Shown here piece after piece: positions 25,633 to 32,453 of a stretch of 46,004 nucleotides of DNA. Both the position numbers and the translations under genes were made by a program. The DNA comes from a virus, in IMG/VR virus record IMGVR_UViG_3300031576_000842, positions 1 through 46,004 of that record. One strand, 5' to 3'. The notes beneath the pieces were generated by a model that did no database searches, was not told the origin of the DNA, and was given only the letters and a program-made list of their open reading frames with translations. Positions within the stretch are counted from its first letter, which is position 1. Each line of letters starts with the position of its first letter.

Positions 25633-25911
25633 CTAAAAATCCTCATCAAGACTATTCTTTCTTGTCTCATCCATCTTCACGAACTCTCGGAACTGATCGG
25701 CATAATGCGCCGCGACTGTGAGAGCATCCGCGACATCCCTGGCATAACGAGAACTCTCGATGATGGGTGATAACGGACCCTCGAACGTGATCGTCGGCAT
25801 CAGCCATTCGCCGCCCGCATCCTTCACTTGCGCGACAATGATCAGAATGCCGCGGCGTGATTCTGTTTTATGCCGAATCTGGATCGTCTTGACGTGTCGC
25901 TTTACATCCAT
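25633..25911 (-). CDS. Hypothetical protein in lysis cassette, 92 aa
   Basis: A 92-aa soluble protein of mixed composition, 15 nt after the holin-like gene and ending exactly where the XhlA-like gene begins. No motif recognised. A weak ribosome binding site suggests coupling to the upstream gene. It could be an antiholin or unrelated. Confidence 0.55.
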   Translation of the reverse strand: MDVKRHVKTIQIRHKTESRRGILIIVAQVKDAGGEWLMPTITFEGPLSPIIESSRYARDVADALTVAAHYADQFREFVKMDETRKNSLDEDF

Positions 25912-25926
25912 TCGGAACGAGAAGGT

Positions 25927-26265
25927 TTATTTTTTCGCGCCAAACAAACGCGCTTTGAAAGCCTGTGTGGGTTTGGTCAGCAGATGCACGCCCTGATTGA
26001 CCGAGATCGCCACGAATACAATCGACAACAGATCGAGCGCGCCCTTTGTTGTGCAGACCAAATTCGTGATGAACACTGCCCAGCATGTTCCAGCGAAGAT
26101 GACTGCTGATACACCAACGATAAGCCCGGCATTCAATTGTCGCTTCGCCGCGGTGGAAAGCGCATCAAACCATTGTGCCAAGCCTGGGAAATAATCGAAG
26201 GCAAGCGCAAGACCACCCGCTACGATGATCAACAGGAACTCGGATGTAACAGTGAACTCATACAT
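25927..26265 (-). CDS. Holin-like membrane protein
   Basis: A 112-aa protein with about three hydrophobic segments (residues ~10-25, 45-68 and 77-95) and a lysine-rich C-terminus (FKARLFGAKK), the layout of class I-type holins. It is the first gene of the late transcript, with AGGAG before ATG 26265. The proposed role is forming the membrane lesion that releases the GH25 endolysin. Confidence 0.7.
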   Translation of the reverse strand: MYEFTVTSEFLLIIVAGGLALAFDYFPGLAQWFDALSTAAKRQLNAGLIVGVSAVIFAGTCWAVFITNLVCTTKGALDLLSIVFVAISVNQGVHLLTKPTQAFKARLFGAKK

Positions 26266-26284
26266 ATCAATCTCCTTGTAAATT

Positions 26285-26347
26285 CTTCCCCCAAATTCGG
26301 CGCTCGTCCGTATTTGGGGGAAAGCGGCGAAGCCGAAGGGGGTTGGG
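26285..26347. repeat. Dispersed hairpin repeat copy
   Basis: TTCCCCCAAAT ... ATTTGGGGGAAAG followed by CGGCGAAGCCGAAGGGGGTTGGG, between the terminator and the holin gene, in the leader of the late mRNA. Confidence 0.8.
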
Positions 26348-26396
26348 TCCCTGCTCCGCCCAGGGATTACAAGGTCCCACGTTCGTTGTGGGAAAC

Positions 26397-26429
26397 AAAA
26401 AACGACTGATGCCTAATAGGCATCAGTCG
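26397..26429 (-). terminator. Strong terminator before the lysis genes
   Basis: Perfect 13-bp inverted repeat (CGACTGATGCCTA 26403-26415 / TAGGCATCAGTCG 26417-26429), followed on the minus strand by TTTTTT. It lies downstream of two strong leftward promoters and upstream of the holin gene. I see no promoter between it and the holin, so late genes probably need read-through. Confidence 0.9.
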
Positions 26430-26494
26430 CTCATGCTGATAAAGTCGGGCACACCAGTAATGTTAGCCCTGCGGAGATATTAAGTTGTACGGTG

Positions 26495-26523
26495 ATTTTA
26501 AAGAACATCCAGCATTCTGTCAA
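26495..26523 (-). promoter_or_regulatory. Leftward late promoter 2
   Basis: TTGACA (26523-26518), a 17-nt spacer and TAAAAT (26500-26495). The start would be near 26488, giving a leader of about 90 nt to the terminator. Confidence 0.65.
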
Positions 26524-26601
26524 CCCTCAAAGGTTACAACCTCGTTAAAACGTTCACCCAATCCAGCCTGAGGGGGGCAGGCTGAAAAGGGTGATGTGCG
26601 G

Positions 26602-26629
26602 ATTATAGAACTTATTTCCTATTTGTCAA
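26602..26629 (-). promoter_or_regulatory. Leftward late promoter 1
   Basis: TTGACA (26629-26624), a 16-nt spacer and TATAAT (26607-26602): both hexamers perfect. The start would be near 26595, giving a ~200-nt leader that ends at the 26397-26429 terminator. A small hairpin CAGCCTG/CAGGCTG lies in the initially transcribed region. Confidence 0.75.
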
Positions 26630-27184
26630 TCCTCGAATTAAACGTTGCAACAGAGAAATGAGCTTGTTGAACATGTTTATGAATGGTGACATCCTCATCT
26701 TCAACCAGCCCCACTTACGACCGTGCACAATATTCCTGATTTCAGAACGAGAGATGCCATACTGCTTTGCCAGCCGTTTAGAACCAAGCTTGCCTCTTAC
26801 ATATCGCCCTTTTATCTCTAATACTTCCTTGGCATTGAGCTTTGCCGCCCGATTTTCTTCTCCCTGTTCAAACCCAGGAATCCTTCCCTGTGCAGACATT
26901 GTTTGTCTGAGCTTCTTCAAGGTGTTGTCATATAAGTGTGCAGGATTGCAACAAAGTTTATTTTCACAGGTTTGCATGATGAGCACATTTGATGTCAATT
27001 CAATACCGGTGTTCAATTCATACGCAACCCGTTGAGCCTGCAATATCTTCCCCATGAAGTAAGTCCTTCCATACCCATCCCTTTTATTGAAGCTGCCCTT
27101 CCAGTTCCAACATTCATCAGTCCCGCGCATCTCTACGCGGGACCAAAATGAACGAATCGATTCTTCTCTTGTTTTCTTTCGCAA
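26612..27184 (-). CDS. HNH homing-type endonuclease, probably degenerate
   Basis: A 190-aa protein with the NUMOD/HNH homing endonuclease layout: an N-terminal CWNWKGSFNKRDGYGR strand region, a zinc/HNH core TCENKLCCNPAHL (residues ~72-84), a middle helix and a C-terminal HTH (SKRLAKQYGISRSEIRNIVHG). Related proteins usually read V-M-H-x-C-D-N; here the first His position is Gln (IMQTCEN), so catalysis may be lost. The start codon appears to be TTG at 27184, five nt after the upstream stop. Late promoter 1 overlaps its 3' end. Confidence 0.75.
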   Translation of the reverse strand: MRKKTREESIRSFWSRVEMRGTDECWNWKGSFNKRDGYGRTYFMGKILQAQRVAYELNTGIELTSNVLIMQTCENKLCCNPAHLYDNTLKKLRQTMSAQGRIPGFEQGEENRAAKLNAKEVLEIKGRYVRGKLGSKRLAKQYGISRSEIRNIVHGRKWGWLKMRMSPFINMFNKLISLLQRLIRGLTNRK

Positions 27185-27189
27185 TGGCT

Positions 27190-27564
27190 TTACCCTCCCC
27201 CACTCACAACGATCTGACCCAATGGGCTTTGATACGCTCCCCCAAGCACCACGATCTCCTTGCTCATCGCCCCGACTGCTTCTGTCATGATCTGATTATC
27301 GATCCATGTGACCTTATCGGTTTTGGGCACCGCCCAGGTCATGATCATCAAACTGTCTAGCAATTGCATTGCCTCAGGCTTTACCTGTGCCTTCTGCAAG
27401 TATGAGCGCAGCGTGTCATATCCATAATCGGACAGTAAACGCAGGAACTCCTCCCCAAACAACGGATCTTCAACTGCAGGCGGATACTTCCCCACTTTCA
27501 CTTGTGCCCCTGCTTTCAGGTCCGCTCCCTCGCCCCTTTTGGTGGTCTTGCTTTTCTTGTTCAT
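27190..27564 (-). CDS. Hypothetical phage protein, 124 aa
   Basis: A 124-aa protein starting MNKKSKTTKRGEG, with a basic N-terminus, a helical middle (LLSDYGYDTLRSYLQKAQVKPEAMQLLDSL) and a C-terminal segment in the frame VTWIDNQIMTEAVGAMSKEI. Family not recognised. The 12 nt just before its ATG (GGCACCCATCAA) are one arm of a perfect inverted repeat, so its ribosome binding region can be sequestered. Being the last early gene before the late leader, a regulatory role (for example antitermination) is conceivable but unproven. Longer starts (27585, 27624) lack a ribosome binding site. Confidence 0.6.
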   Translation of the reverse strand: MNKKSKTTKRGEGADLKAGAQVKVGKYPPAVEDPLFGEEFLRLLSDYGYDTLRSYLQKAQVKPEAMQLLDSLMIMTWAVPKTDKVTWIDNQIMTEAVGAMSKEIVVLGGAYQSPLGQIVVSGGG

Positions 27565-27770
27565 TTGATGGGTGCCTTTCTTCATAATGCAAAGTGCTGC
27601 CGCAGAACCGACATCGTCGGGCACCCATCAAGGCGGCGGCGACACGTATCTCTGCGGCAGCAATCTGCCTGTGAATAAAATATGTTGTAGGGAAGACGAT
27701 GTCGGTTACTTAAAGGACACGCGCCGCCTTCACAATTGCCATGATGGGTGCAATGTTCACATTCTACAAC
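27565..27770. other. Interlocked inverted-repeat element
   Basis: Five perfect inverted-repeat pairs lie in 206 bp: A 27565-27576/27620-27631 (12 bp), B 27595-27606/27651-27662 (12 bp), C 27606-27618/27695-27707 (13 bp), D 27630-27638/27722-27730 (9 bp) and E 27684-27690/27764-27770 (7 bp). A 9-nt second copy of A (GATGGGTGC) is at 27743-27751. A, B and C overlap in a crossing order, so they cannot all form at once as simple stems. No ORF is convincing inside. It lies directly before the 124-aa gene's ATG. Confidence 0.75.
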
Positions 27771-27810
27771 CTTTCGATTCGCAGGTCAATTGAACGTGTG
27801 TTCTAATTTG

Positions 27811-28167
27811 TCAAGATATAGTTAGGTAGCCATCTCGATCAATATCTATTTTTGGATGATTACTGCTTGTATCTATCCAGCCAACTTCAACATTCCCATC
27901 TTTCCCCATTTCAATTAATCTATGGTCAACATATTCTTTGAATTGATTCCAATTTCCTTCGCCATCATGATCTATCTCAAGTACTTCAGGAAATAACGAG
28001 CGAAACCGTTCAATTTCATCACCATCGTAATCTCGTTCGAACTCTTCCCAACTTCTCCAAACACATTCGCCATTGAATTCCAGGAATGTATTTGTAACAG
28101 TATTCCACCATGCAAAATCATGATGATCATCTGTGATCTGATCACCGATATAGATAAAGCGTATCAT
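27811..28167 (-). CDS. Hypothetical phage protein, 118 aa, acidic
   Basis: A 118-aa acidic protein (many D/E, several W). No recognised domain; the C-terminus carries DIDRDGYL, which resembles a single EF-hand-like Ca2+ loop but is incomplete. Its ATG overlaps the upstream stop (ATGA), placing it in a run of three coupled small genes. Confidence 0.6.
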   Translation of the reverse strand: MIRFIYIGDQITDDHHDFAWWNTVTNTFLEFNGECVWRSWEEFERDYDGDEIERFRSLFPEVLEIDHDGEGNWNQFKEYVDHRLIEMGKDGNVEVGWIDTSSNHPKIDIDRDGYLTIS

Positions 28168-28397
28168 TTCTTCCTCGTCACGTGCGTTTCCGTCCAGCCA
28201 GGACCCAAGATTATGAACTCATCGTCATTAACTCTATTACAGGGATTCCCAATATCAGTCTCATAACTCTTTTCACCGGGTATTGCATCATCTGCAACAA
28301 GTGCATCGGAAGTTAGATGATATTCAGTAGTTTCGTAGATGGTGTAAGAGTGGCCATATTGATCGCTACAAACAAATTCTGCAGTTTTTCTTTTCAT
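28164..28397 (-). CDS. Hypothetical phage protein, 77 aa
   Basis: A 77-aa protein, acidic, with YGHSYTIYETTEYH near the N-terminus; no recognised motif. Coupled on both sides by ATGA overlaps, which supports real translation. Confidence 0.55.
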   Translation of the reverse strand: MKRKTAEFVCSDQYGHSYTIYETTEYHLTSDALVADDAIPGEKSYETDIGNPCNRVNDDEFIILGPGWTETHVTRKK

Positions 28398-28627
28398 TTC
28401 TTCCTCATCCTTCTATTCAACCAGTCCAATACTTTGATCTTCAATCGCATTCCAAGCGATGCCTTCTTTCCTCGAGCACTGAACACCGCGCATCTATCAT
28501 CATTACCCACCCTCATCCGAAACATCGGCGATTGTAAATTGGAACACCAGTGCCCTTCTCCAGCAATATCTGCGTCCATTTGACCTGGATCGCGGAAGTA
28601 TTGACAATTCAAGCAGATCTTCTTCAT
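28394..28627 (-). CDS. Small Cys-rich protein, 77 aa
   Basis: A 77-aa protein with C-x2-C near the N-terminus (CLNC) followed by GHWCSNL and RCAVF, giving four cysteines suitable for one zinc site, and a basic C-terminal helix (WLNRRMRKK). Function unknown; nucleic-acid binding is possible. Confidence 0.6.
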   Translation of the reverse strand: MKKICLNCQYFRDPGQMDADIAGEGHWCSNLQSPMFRMRVGNDDRCAVFSARGKKASLGMRLKIKVLDWLNRRMRKK

Positions 28628-28645
28628 CTTCTTATTTTACACCCA

Positions 28646-28981
28646 TCACTCCGCCTGATACGTATTGACCAGATACTCCACGATCTCTTTGTCAGGATGC
28701 CACTCCTCCACACAGCCACACCCTGGCACAGAACATCTCCATAACATATTCAAGATCCTCCCATCCAGCGAACCCGACACTTCGATCTCACCAGGCTCAT
28801 CTGTGCTCAGATCAACAGCCTGGCGAAAAACCAGCAGCCTCGTCGTGTAATACTTCAGCGTCGACCCATTTACCTGCAAACTAACTCTCACTTTTTCAAT
28901 TACACCCAGGATGTGATCTTTATTCTTACTGCACCGCCATTGCTTTAAATCGCTTAGAGACTTTCCATCTAAATTCTTCAC
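28646..28981 (-). CDS. Hypothetical phage protein, 111 aa
   Basis: The coding start is most likely GTG at 28981, preceded by AAGGAG and only one nt after the upstream stop; the longer ORF to 29194 merely overlaps the neighbouring gene. The protein has a C-terminal CSVPGCGCVEEWHP zinc-type cluster (residues ~88-101). Role unknown. Confidence 0.55.
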   Translation of the reverse strand: MKNLDGKSLSDLKQWRCSKNKDHILGVIEKVRVSLQVNGSTLKYYTTRLLVFRQAVDLSTDEPGEIEVSGSLDGRILNMLWRCSVPGCGCVEEWHPDKEIVEYLVNTYQAE

Positions 28982-28982
28982 G

Positions 28983-29411
28983 TTATCTCCTTCCGCCAAC
29001 TGCGACACATTTTTCCAACATCCAATCTGCTTCCAGTAACACAAGACCTTCGTACTCTTGAGCAAACTCCACGCCAGCTGGGAGCTTGCTAAAAAAGCAA
29101 TAGCCTGGCTGGAATTTGGTATAACGCCAGAAATAAATAAATGCATCACTGATCGCATCCCGCACTGATCCATAACCATCAAGATTCCAAACAACCAGTC
29201 TACGAAACTTCACCCATCCCTCGCAATGAAAATTCAGTATCCCGCGATACGGATACTCCGCTCGGTAATACCAAACACCTGCGCCCTGCAAAATCTCACC
29301 TCCACCCTCGCGCTGTGCGGAGCGCAGCCAGGAGGGATTGTTGCTCATCAAATGCACATGCCTGATACATTGCGCATCAACGTAACTCTCAACAACGATC
29401 ACCTCGCCCAT
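28983..29411 (-). CDS. Hypothetical phage protein, 142 aa
   Basis: A 142-aa protein rich in aromatic residues, with no recognised domain. It overlaps the nucleotidyltransferase end by 13 nt and is followed at once by the 111-aa gene. Confidence 0.55.
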   Translation of the reverse strand: MGEVIVVESYVDAQCIRHVHLMSNNPSWLRSAQREGGGEILQGAGVWYYRAEYPYRGILNFHCEGWVKFRRLVVWNLDGYGSVRDAISDAFIYFWRYTKFQPGYCFFSKLPAGVEFAQEYEGLVLLEADWMLEKCVAVGGRR

Positions 29412-30028
29412 TTCGCTACCCGATCTTTCGGCTCAATCCAGCCCAAATTCAGAAACTTCAAGAAATCAATCTCCTCCGGCATGGACAAATGATTCGTATC
29501 ATTCAATGATGTAATGGCATAGTCTGGGTTCCATGAAACTTCCAGCTTGCTGATCTCGCTTTCAATCCACACCATCTGATGCTTCACAAAATAACCATCA
29601 GGCAAACTGCCGCCCCTGCTTTTACGTGTCACGCACCAGTGACTAAAATCCGACGGACCCGTGCGAATCACTGCCTGCACACCCCACTCTGAAGGCGGGA
29701 TACAAATGAACAGATCCACTGCAATGCCCGCATACTTCAGATAAAACGTCTTCTTGCGCGGTCCATTCTCATCGATTCGTATCGCATCTTCGTTCACCAT
29801 CTGAACAAGCGCCTGATCCAACCTGGTTTTATAAAGCGGTGGAATCGGCTTTCCAAATTCCAGCTTCGCTCGCGGAACCGGCGTCAGATCAGGAACAACC
29901 AGAATTTCAATATCTTTTACATCTGGCTTGAATCTACTGACCGACCCCTTGACCTCAATCCGCTCACACGTCGGTCGCAGATGCTCAACCAATGACTCTG
30001 CCGCCTTCAAAGCGACATCACGCTTCAT
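29399..30028 (-). CDS. DNA polymerase beta-like nucleotidyltransferase
   Basis: A 209-aa protein of the Pol-beta-type nucleotidyltransferase fold: KGSVSRFKPDVKDIEILVV (residues ~27-45) carries the GS and D-x-E metal-site motif, and AVDLFICIPPSEWG (~104-117) supplies the third acidic residue. This resembles the catalytic palm of family X polymerases without the 8-kDa and thumb domains. Such phage proteins may add nucleotides to DNA ends or RNA, or modify small molecules; the substrate is not evident. Confidence 0.75.
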   Translation of the reverse strand: MKRDVALKAAESLVEHLRPTCERIEVKGSVSRFKPDVKDIEILVVPDLTPVPRAKLEFGKPIPPLYKTRLDQALVQMVNEDAIRIDENGPRKKTFYLKYAGIAVDLFICIPPSEWGVQAVIRTGPSDFSHWCVTRKSRGGSLPDGYFVKHQMVWIESEISKLEVSWNPDYAITSLNDTNHLSMPEEIDFLKFLNLGWIEPKDRVAKWAR

Positions 30029-30191
30029 TATGCGCCTTCCATTTCCTGATATAGTTCCGACTCGTTACAGTCTTGAAACCATCTTCAAATTCAACCAGGC
30101 ACGAATTCATTTTGCCGCGCGCCAACACTCTGCATCTTTTGCCAAATCGCTCTGGATAATGTGTTCGCACTCGCCAATAATACGGATACAT
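30018..30191 (-). CDS. Small conserved phage protein, 57 aa
   Basis: A 57-aa protein, MYPYYWRVRTHYPERFGKR then CRVLARGKMNSCLVEFEDG and a VTSRNYIRK end. I recognise the CRVLARGxMNSxLVEFEDG pattern from many phage genomes, where it is a small gene of unknown function. It overlaps the nucleotidyltransferase start by 11 nt, which supports coupling. Confidence 0.75.
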   Translation of the reverse strand: MYPYYWRVRTHYPERFGKRCRVLARGKMNSCLVEFEDGFKTVTSRNYIRKWKAHNEA

Positions 30192-30199
30192 GGCTCACA

Positions 30200-30484
30200 T
30201 CAATTTTTCATGTCATATCCGAGCGAGCAAACACCTGGTTCATCATCCTGAGCAGAGTGAGGGGTCCCTTCTTCGTTATCATTGAACACAGGGCAGACCA
30301 CACATTGCAGGTCAGGGCTTTCCGTGAGTGGATTGTTCCATTGAATATACATGGCTCCGCACTCTTCGGGACAATGTACCGCTTGCACATCCATTGGAAC
30401 TTTCAAAGTTCCTATCGATTTACAGCCCTCGCAAATGAAGTGATATTCGTTCATGCCATCTATGGTTTGCACAAACTTCATCAC
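30200..30484 (-). CDS. Zinc-ribbon-like small protein, 94 aa
   Basis: A 94-aa protein with CEGC (residues ~19-22) and a CPEECG pair (~39-44), a likely zinc ribbon, then a second CVVC pair. The last ~20 residues (HSAQDDE...) are encoded by a dispersed repeat fragment at 30238-30276 and are probably not part of the original gene. Confidence 0.6.
   Translation of the reverse strand: MMKFVQTIDGMNEYHFICEGCKSIGTLKVPMDVQAVHCPEECGAMYIQWNNPLTESPDLQCVVCPVFNDNEEGTPHSAQDDEPGVCSLGYDMKN
30238..30276. repeat. Repeat fragment (CATCCTGAGCAGAG type)
   Basis: TTCATCATCCTGAGCAGAG then TGAGGGGTCCCTTCTTCG. A different family from the CCCTCTCCC hairpins; it supplies the C-terminus of the zinc-ribbon protein. Confidence 0.5.
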
Positions 30485-30488
30485 GCAC

Positions 30489-31007
30489 CTACCCTTTCGC
30501 GACCTTCATACCTTCATCATAGGCAACTCGCAGACGTTTGAAGTCTTCCTCGTTCCCGCCCGCGTCTGGATGATGCACCTTTGATAAAGCCCGGAACGCA
30601 TTGCGGATATCTGCCTTATTCGCACTGGACTTCACACCCAGCAATTCAAACCATGCCTGTTTTCCGCTTCCCAATAACAAAGCGCTATCATCAGGCGTGG
30701 CAAAGAACCCGCCAAAAATGGTATCGAGCTCCTGGTCGAAGTTGGTCTCGCTCATATCAACGCCATACAACTCGAGCGCACGATAGAGATAGTCGATCTG
30801 CAAACCAATCGCCCGCAGGTTGTCAATTGAATCTTCCCAACGTTTGCACTCGCGGATATATCGTTTGCCCGCACGGTCAAAAACCACTTTCACGCCTCCC
30901 CCCATCACATCCTGCTCGATCCGCAAAGACGTTGCGCCGATGTTCGTCATCACTCGTTGCAAATCCTTCACTGTAGACTGTTGTGTTGCCGTAAATCTTC
31001 TTGCCAT
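30489..31007 (-). CDS. Phage protein with C-terminal DnaJ domain
   Basis: A 172-aa protein. Residues ~118-170 form a J domain: WFELLGVKSSANKADIRNA, helix III and the HPD motif in KVHHPDAGG, followed by FKRLRVAYDEG. The N-terminal ~115 residues are a separate phage-specific region. J domains stimulate Hsp70 (DnaK) ATPase, so the protein probably directs host DnaK to a phage target, perhaps in replication as lambda P-DnaJ does (inference). Confidence 0.85.
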   Translation of the reverse strand: MARRFTATQQSTVKDLQRVMTNIGATSLRIEQDVMGGGVKVVFDRAGKRYIRECKRWEDSIDNLRAIGLQIDYLYRALELYGVDMSETNFDQELDTIFGGFFATPDDSALLLGSGKQAWFELLGVKSSANKADIRNAFRALSKVHHPDAGGNEEDFKRLRVAYDEGMKVAKG

Positions 31008-31122
31008 TTCAATCTCCTTTTACTGATTACTACCAACCATCACCAACTCCCCTCCCCCTCTTAACCTGCGCGTCCACTTTTTGCGCCCGTCCCACACGCA
31101 CGCACTACCACACGCAGAGTTA

Positions 31123-31160
31123 TTGACGGTTAAGAATCGGTTCGAGTTTTTGACGGTTAA
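31123..31160. repeat. Direct repeat TTGACGGTTAA x2, candidate partition/operator site
   Basis: TTGACGGTTAA at 31123-31133 and 31150-31160, 27 bp apart centre to centre (both followed by (G/T)AAT). They lie just downstream of the ParR-like gene in non-coding DNA. They may be half-sites of a small centromere or an operator. Confidence 0.5.
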
Positions 31161-31170
31161 TAATCCCTGT

Positions 31171-31206
31171 TCCCCTCTCTTTCCAGGAGAGGGACTGGGG
31201 GTGAGG
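31171..31206. repeat. Dispersed hairpin repeat copy
   Basis: CCCCTCTCTTTCCAGGAGAGGG followed by ACTGGGGGTGAGG, immediately after the ParR-like gene's stop. Confidence 0.8.
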
Positions 31207-31449
31207 TCAATCCACAACAAAATTTGCCATGATCTCCTGTGCTGCTTCCACTTGCCTGCGCAATTCCTCTTTTGATGTCTCAACTGAAATGGATTGCAGC
31301 GCCTGCCCCATCCGCAACAAACGCATCACAGTCGGAAACCTCGTTCGTGCTGGCAGCGCTTTGATTTCCTTCAGCAAAGGATCGTCCTTGGGTAGATAGC
31401 CATCCAATCTCAACCGTTCACGCTCATAAGGTAGTTTAGGTCTTGCCAT
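31207..31449 (-). CDS. ParR-like adaptor of the actin-like protein (probable)
   Basis: An 80-aa basic protein starting MARPKLPYERERLRLDGYL, with a short strand-helix-helix-like pattern (LLKEIKALPARTRFPTVMRLLRMG). It is placed right after the actin-like gene, as ParR (or AlpA-like) adaptors are in actin-based segregation systems. ATG 31449 has AGGAGG at 6-nt spacing; ATG 31452 is the alternative. DNA binding to the 31123-31160 repeats is an inference. Confidence 0.65.
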   Translation of the reverse strand: MARPKLPYERERLRLDGYLPKDDPLLKEIKALPARTRFPTVMRLLRMGQALQSISVETSKEELRRQVEAAQEIMANFVVD

Positions 31450-31452
31450 CAT

Positions 31453-32439
31453 CTACCTCCTCATCACGCTCAACTTCCACAACCCTCGAGCAATCGCCAT
31501 CACAGGATCAGCTGGCAGCCATGCGTTGTGATTGAACTGCAGCGTCAACGCTTCCTTCAGCAAGAGCGCGCCGCCTCCAACCACCAGCACCTTCGCAAAA
31601 CGACGATGACTCTGTCCCCAGCGTTTTTCGATCTCGCCATTGACTTCACGGGACCAAATCGGTAAGGCTTGCTTCACCTCCCCATTCAGACGACCTGCAC
31701 GCAATTTGGAATCCAACTCGCCCAACGACCACAAACCCCCCCGATTGATTAGCTCGAGCAGTCTGCGTACGCCCACAGTATTGCCCGCGGTAAATCGTTC
31801 CACTGCCCCGCGCTCTTTCACGACCAGGAGTTCGACCGTGTTGAAGCCCACACTGATCACACCTACCTCGTCAAGCAGTGCAGACCCGCGTTCGCCGATC
31901 ATCTGGGCTTTGTGATCCAGCGCGTAATCGAACAACGCCCCCACAGGCTGGGAAGTCTGCTTCACATCCTCCACCTCAATGTGATGGCTGATCCCATCCA
32001 CATCGAACTCATGTGTGCCCTTCAGCCAGTTCTTCACGGACTTCTGGGTATCCTTCGCGGAATCGCCGGTCATCATTTGTAGTGGCAAGCCAGCCATCAG
32101 CAAAAGTGAATCGTCGAACGGACCATATTCCGCCTGGTAATTCGCGAGCGCCGCATACAACAAGGCGCGCATCTCCGGCGCACCGGTCAGGCGGTCGAAA
32201 TCCAAGTTCTCCACTGGGCGTCCATGCTCGTGTGCAAAATCGCCAACATAGAACGAACCGAAATCACCGCTCACCAGCATCGGTCGCTTGCGGGTCTTCA
32301 ACCCGATGATCGCATCCGAAAGATGGCGCTGACCATTATTCGCAACCTGGCTCACCAGTTGCAAACCGCCACGCTTGCTCCACAACTTCAATGCCCCCAT
32401 CCCCATATCGAGACCTACCGTGATCAAATTGTTGTTCAT
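31453..32439 (-). CDS. ParM/Alp-type actin-like ATPase
   Basis: A 328-aa bacterial actin-family protein: phosphate-1 motif VGLDMGMGALKLW (8-20), a long subdomain region, the phosphate-2-like motif GVISVGFNTVELLVV (~194-208) and the adenosine motif VLVVGGGALLLKEAL (~287-300). This is the ParM/StbA branch of plasmid-segregation actins, also found in phages (for example AlpC of a Corynebacterium prophage). It would polymerise on ATP and move phage DNA or complexes. Gene order actin then small basic adaptor matches ParMR operons. Confidence 0.9.
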   Translation of the reverse strand: MNNNLITVGLDMGMGALKLWSKRGGLQLVSQVANNGQRHLSDAIIGLKTRKRPMLVSGDFGSFYVGDFAHEHGRPVENLDFDRLTGAPEMRALLYAALANYQAEYGPFDDSLLLMAGLPLQMMTGDSAKDTQKSVKNWLKGTHEFDVDGISHHIEVEDVKQTSQPVGALFDYALDHKAQMIGERGSALLDEVGVISVGFNTVELLVVKERGAVERFTAGNTVGVRRLLELINRGGLWSLGELDSKLRAGRLNGEVKQALPIWSREVNGEIEKRWGQSHRRFAKVLVVGGGALLLKEALTLQFNHNAWLPADPVMAIARGLWKLSVMRR

Positions 32440-32453
32440 GATATTTTCCTTTC

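Noticed and set aside
28983-29194. Upstream extension of the 111-aa gene to ATG 29194
   Set aside because: That part lies in the coding sequence of the neighbouring gene in another frame; GTG 28981 has a proper ribosome binding site.
31020-31283. Minus-strand ORF of 87 aa
   Set aside because: Runs through a dispersed repeat and overlaps the ParR-like gene in another frame; no start signal.
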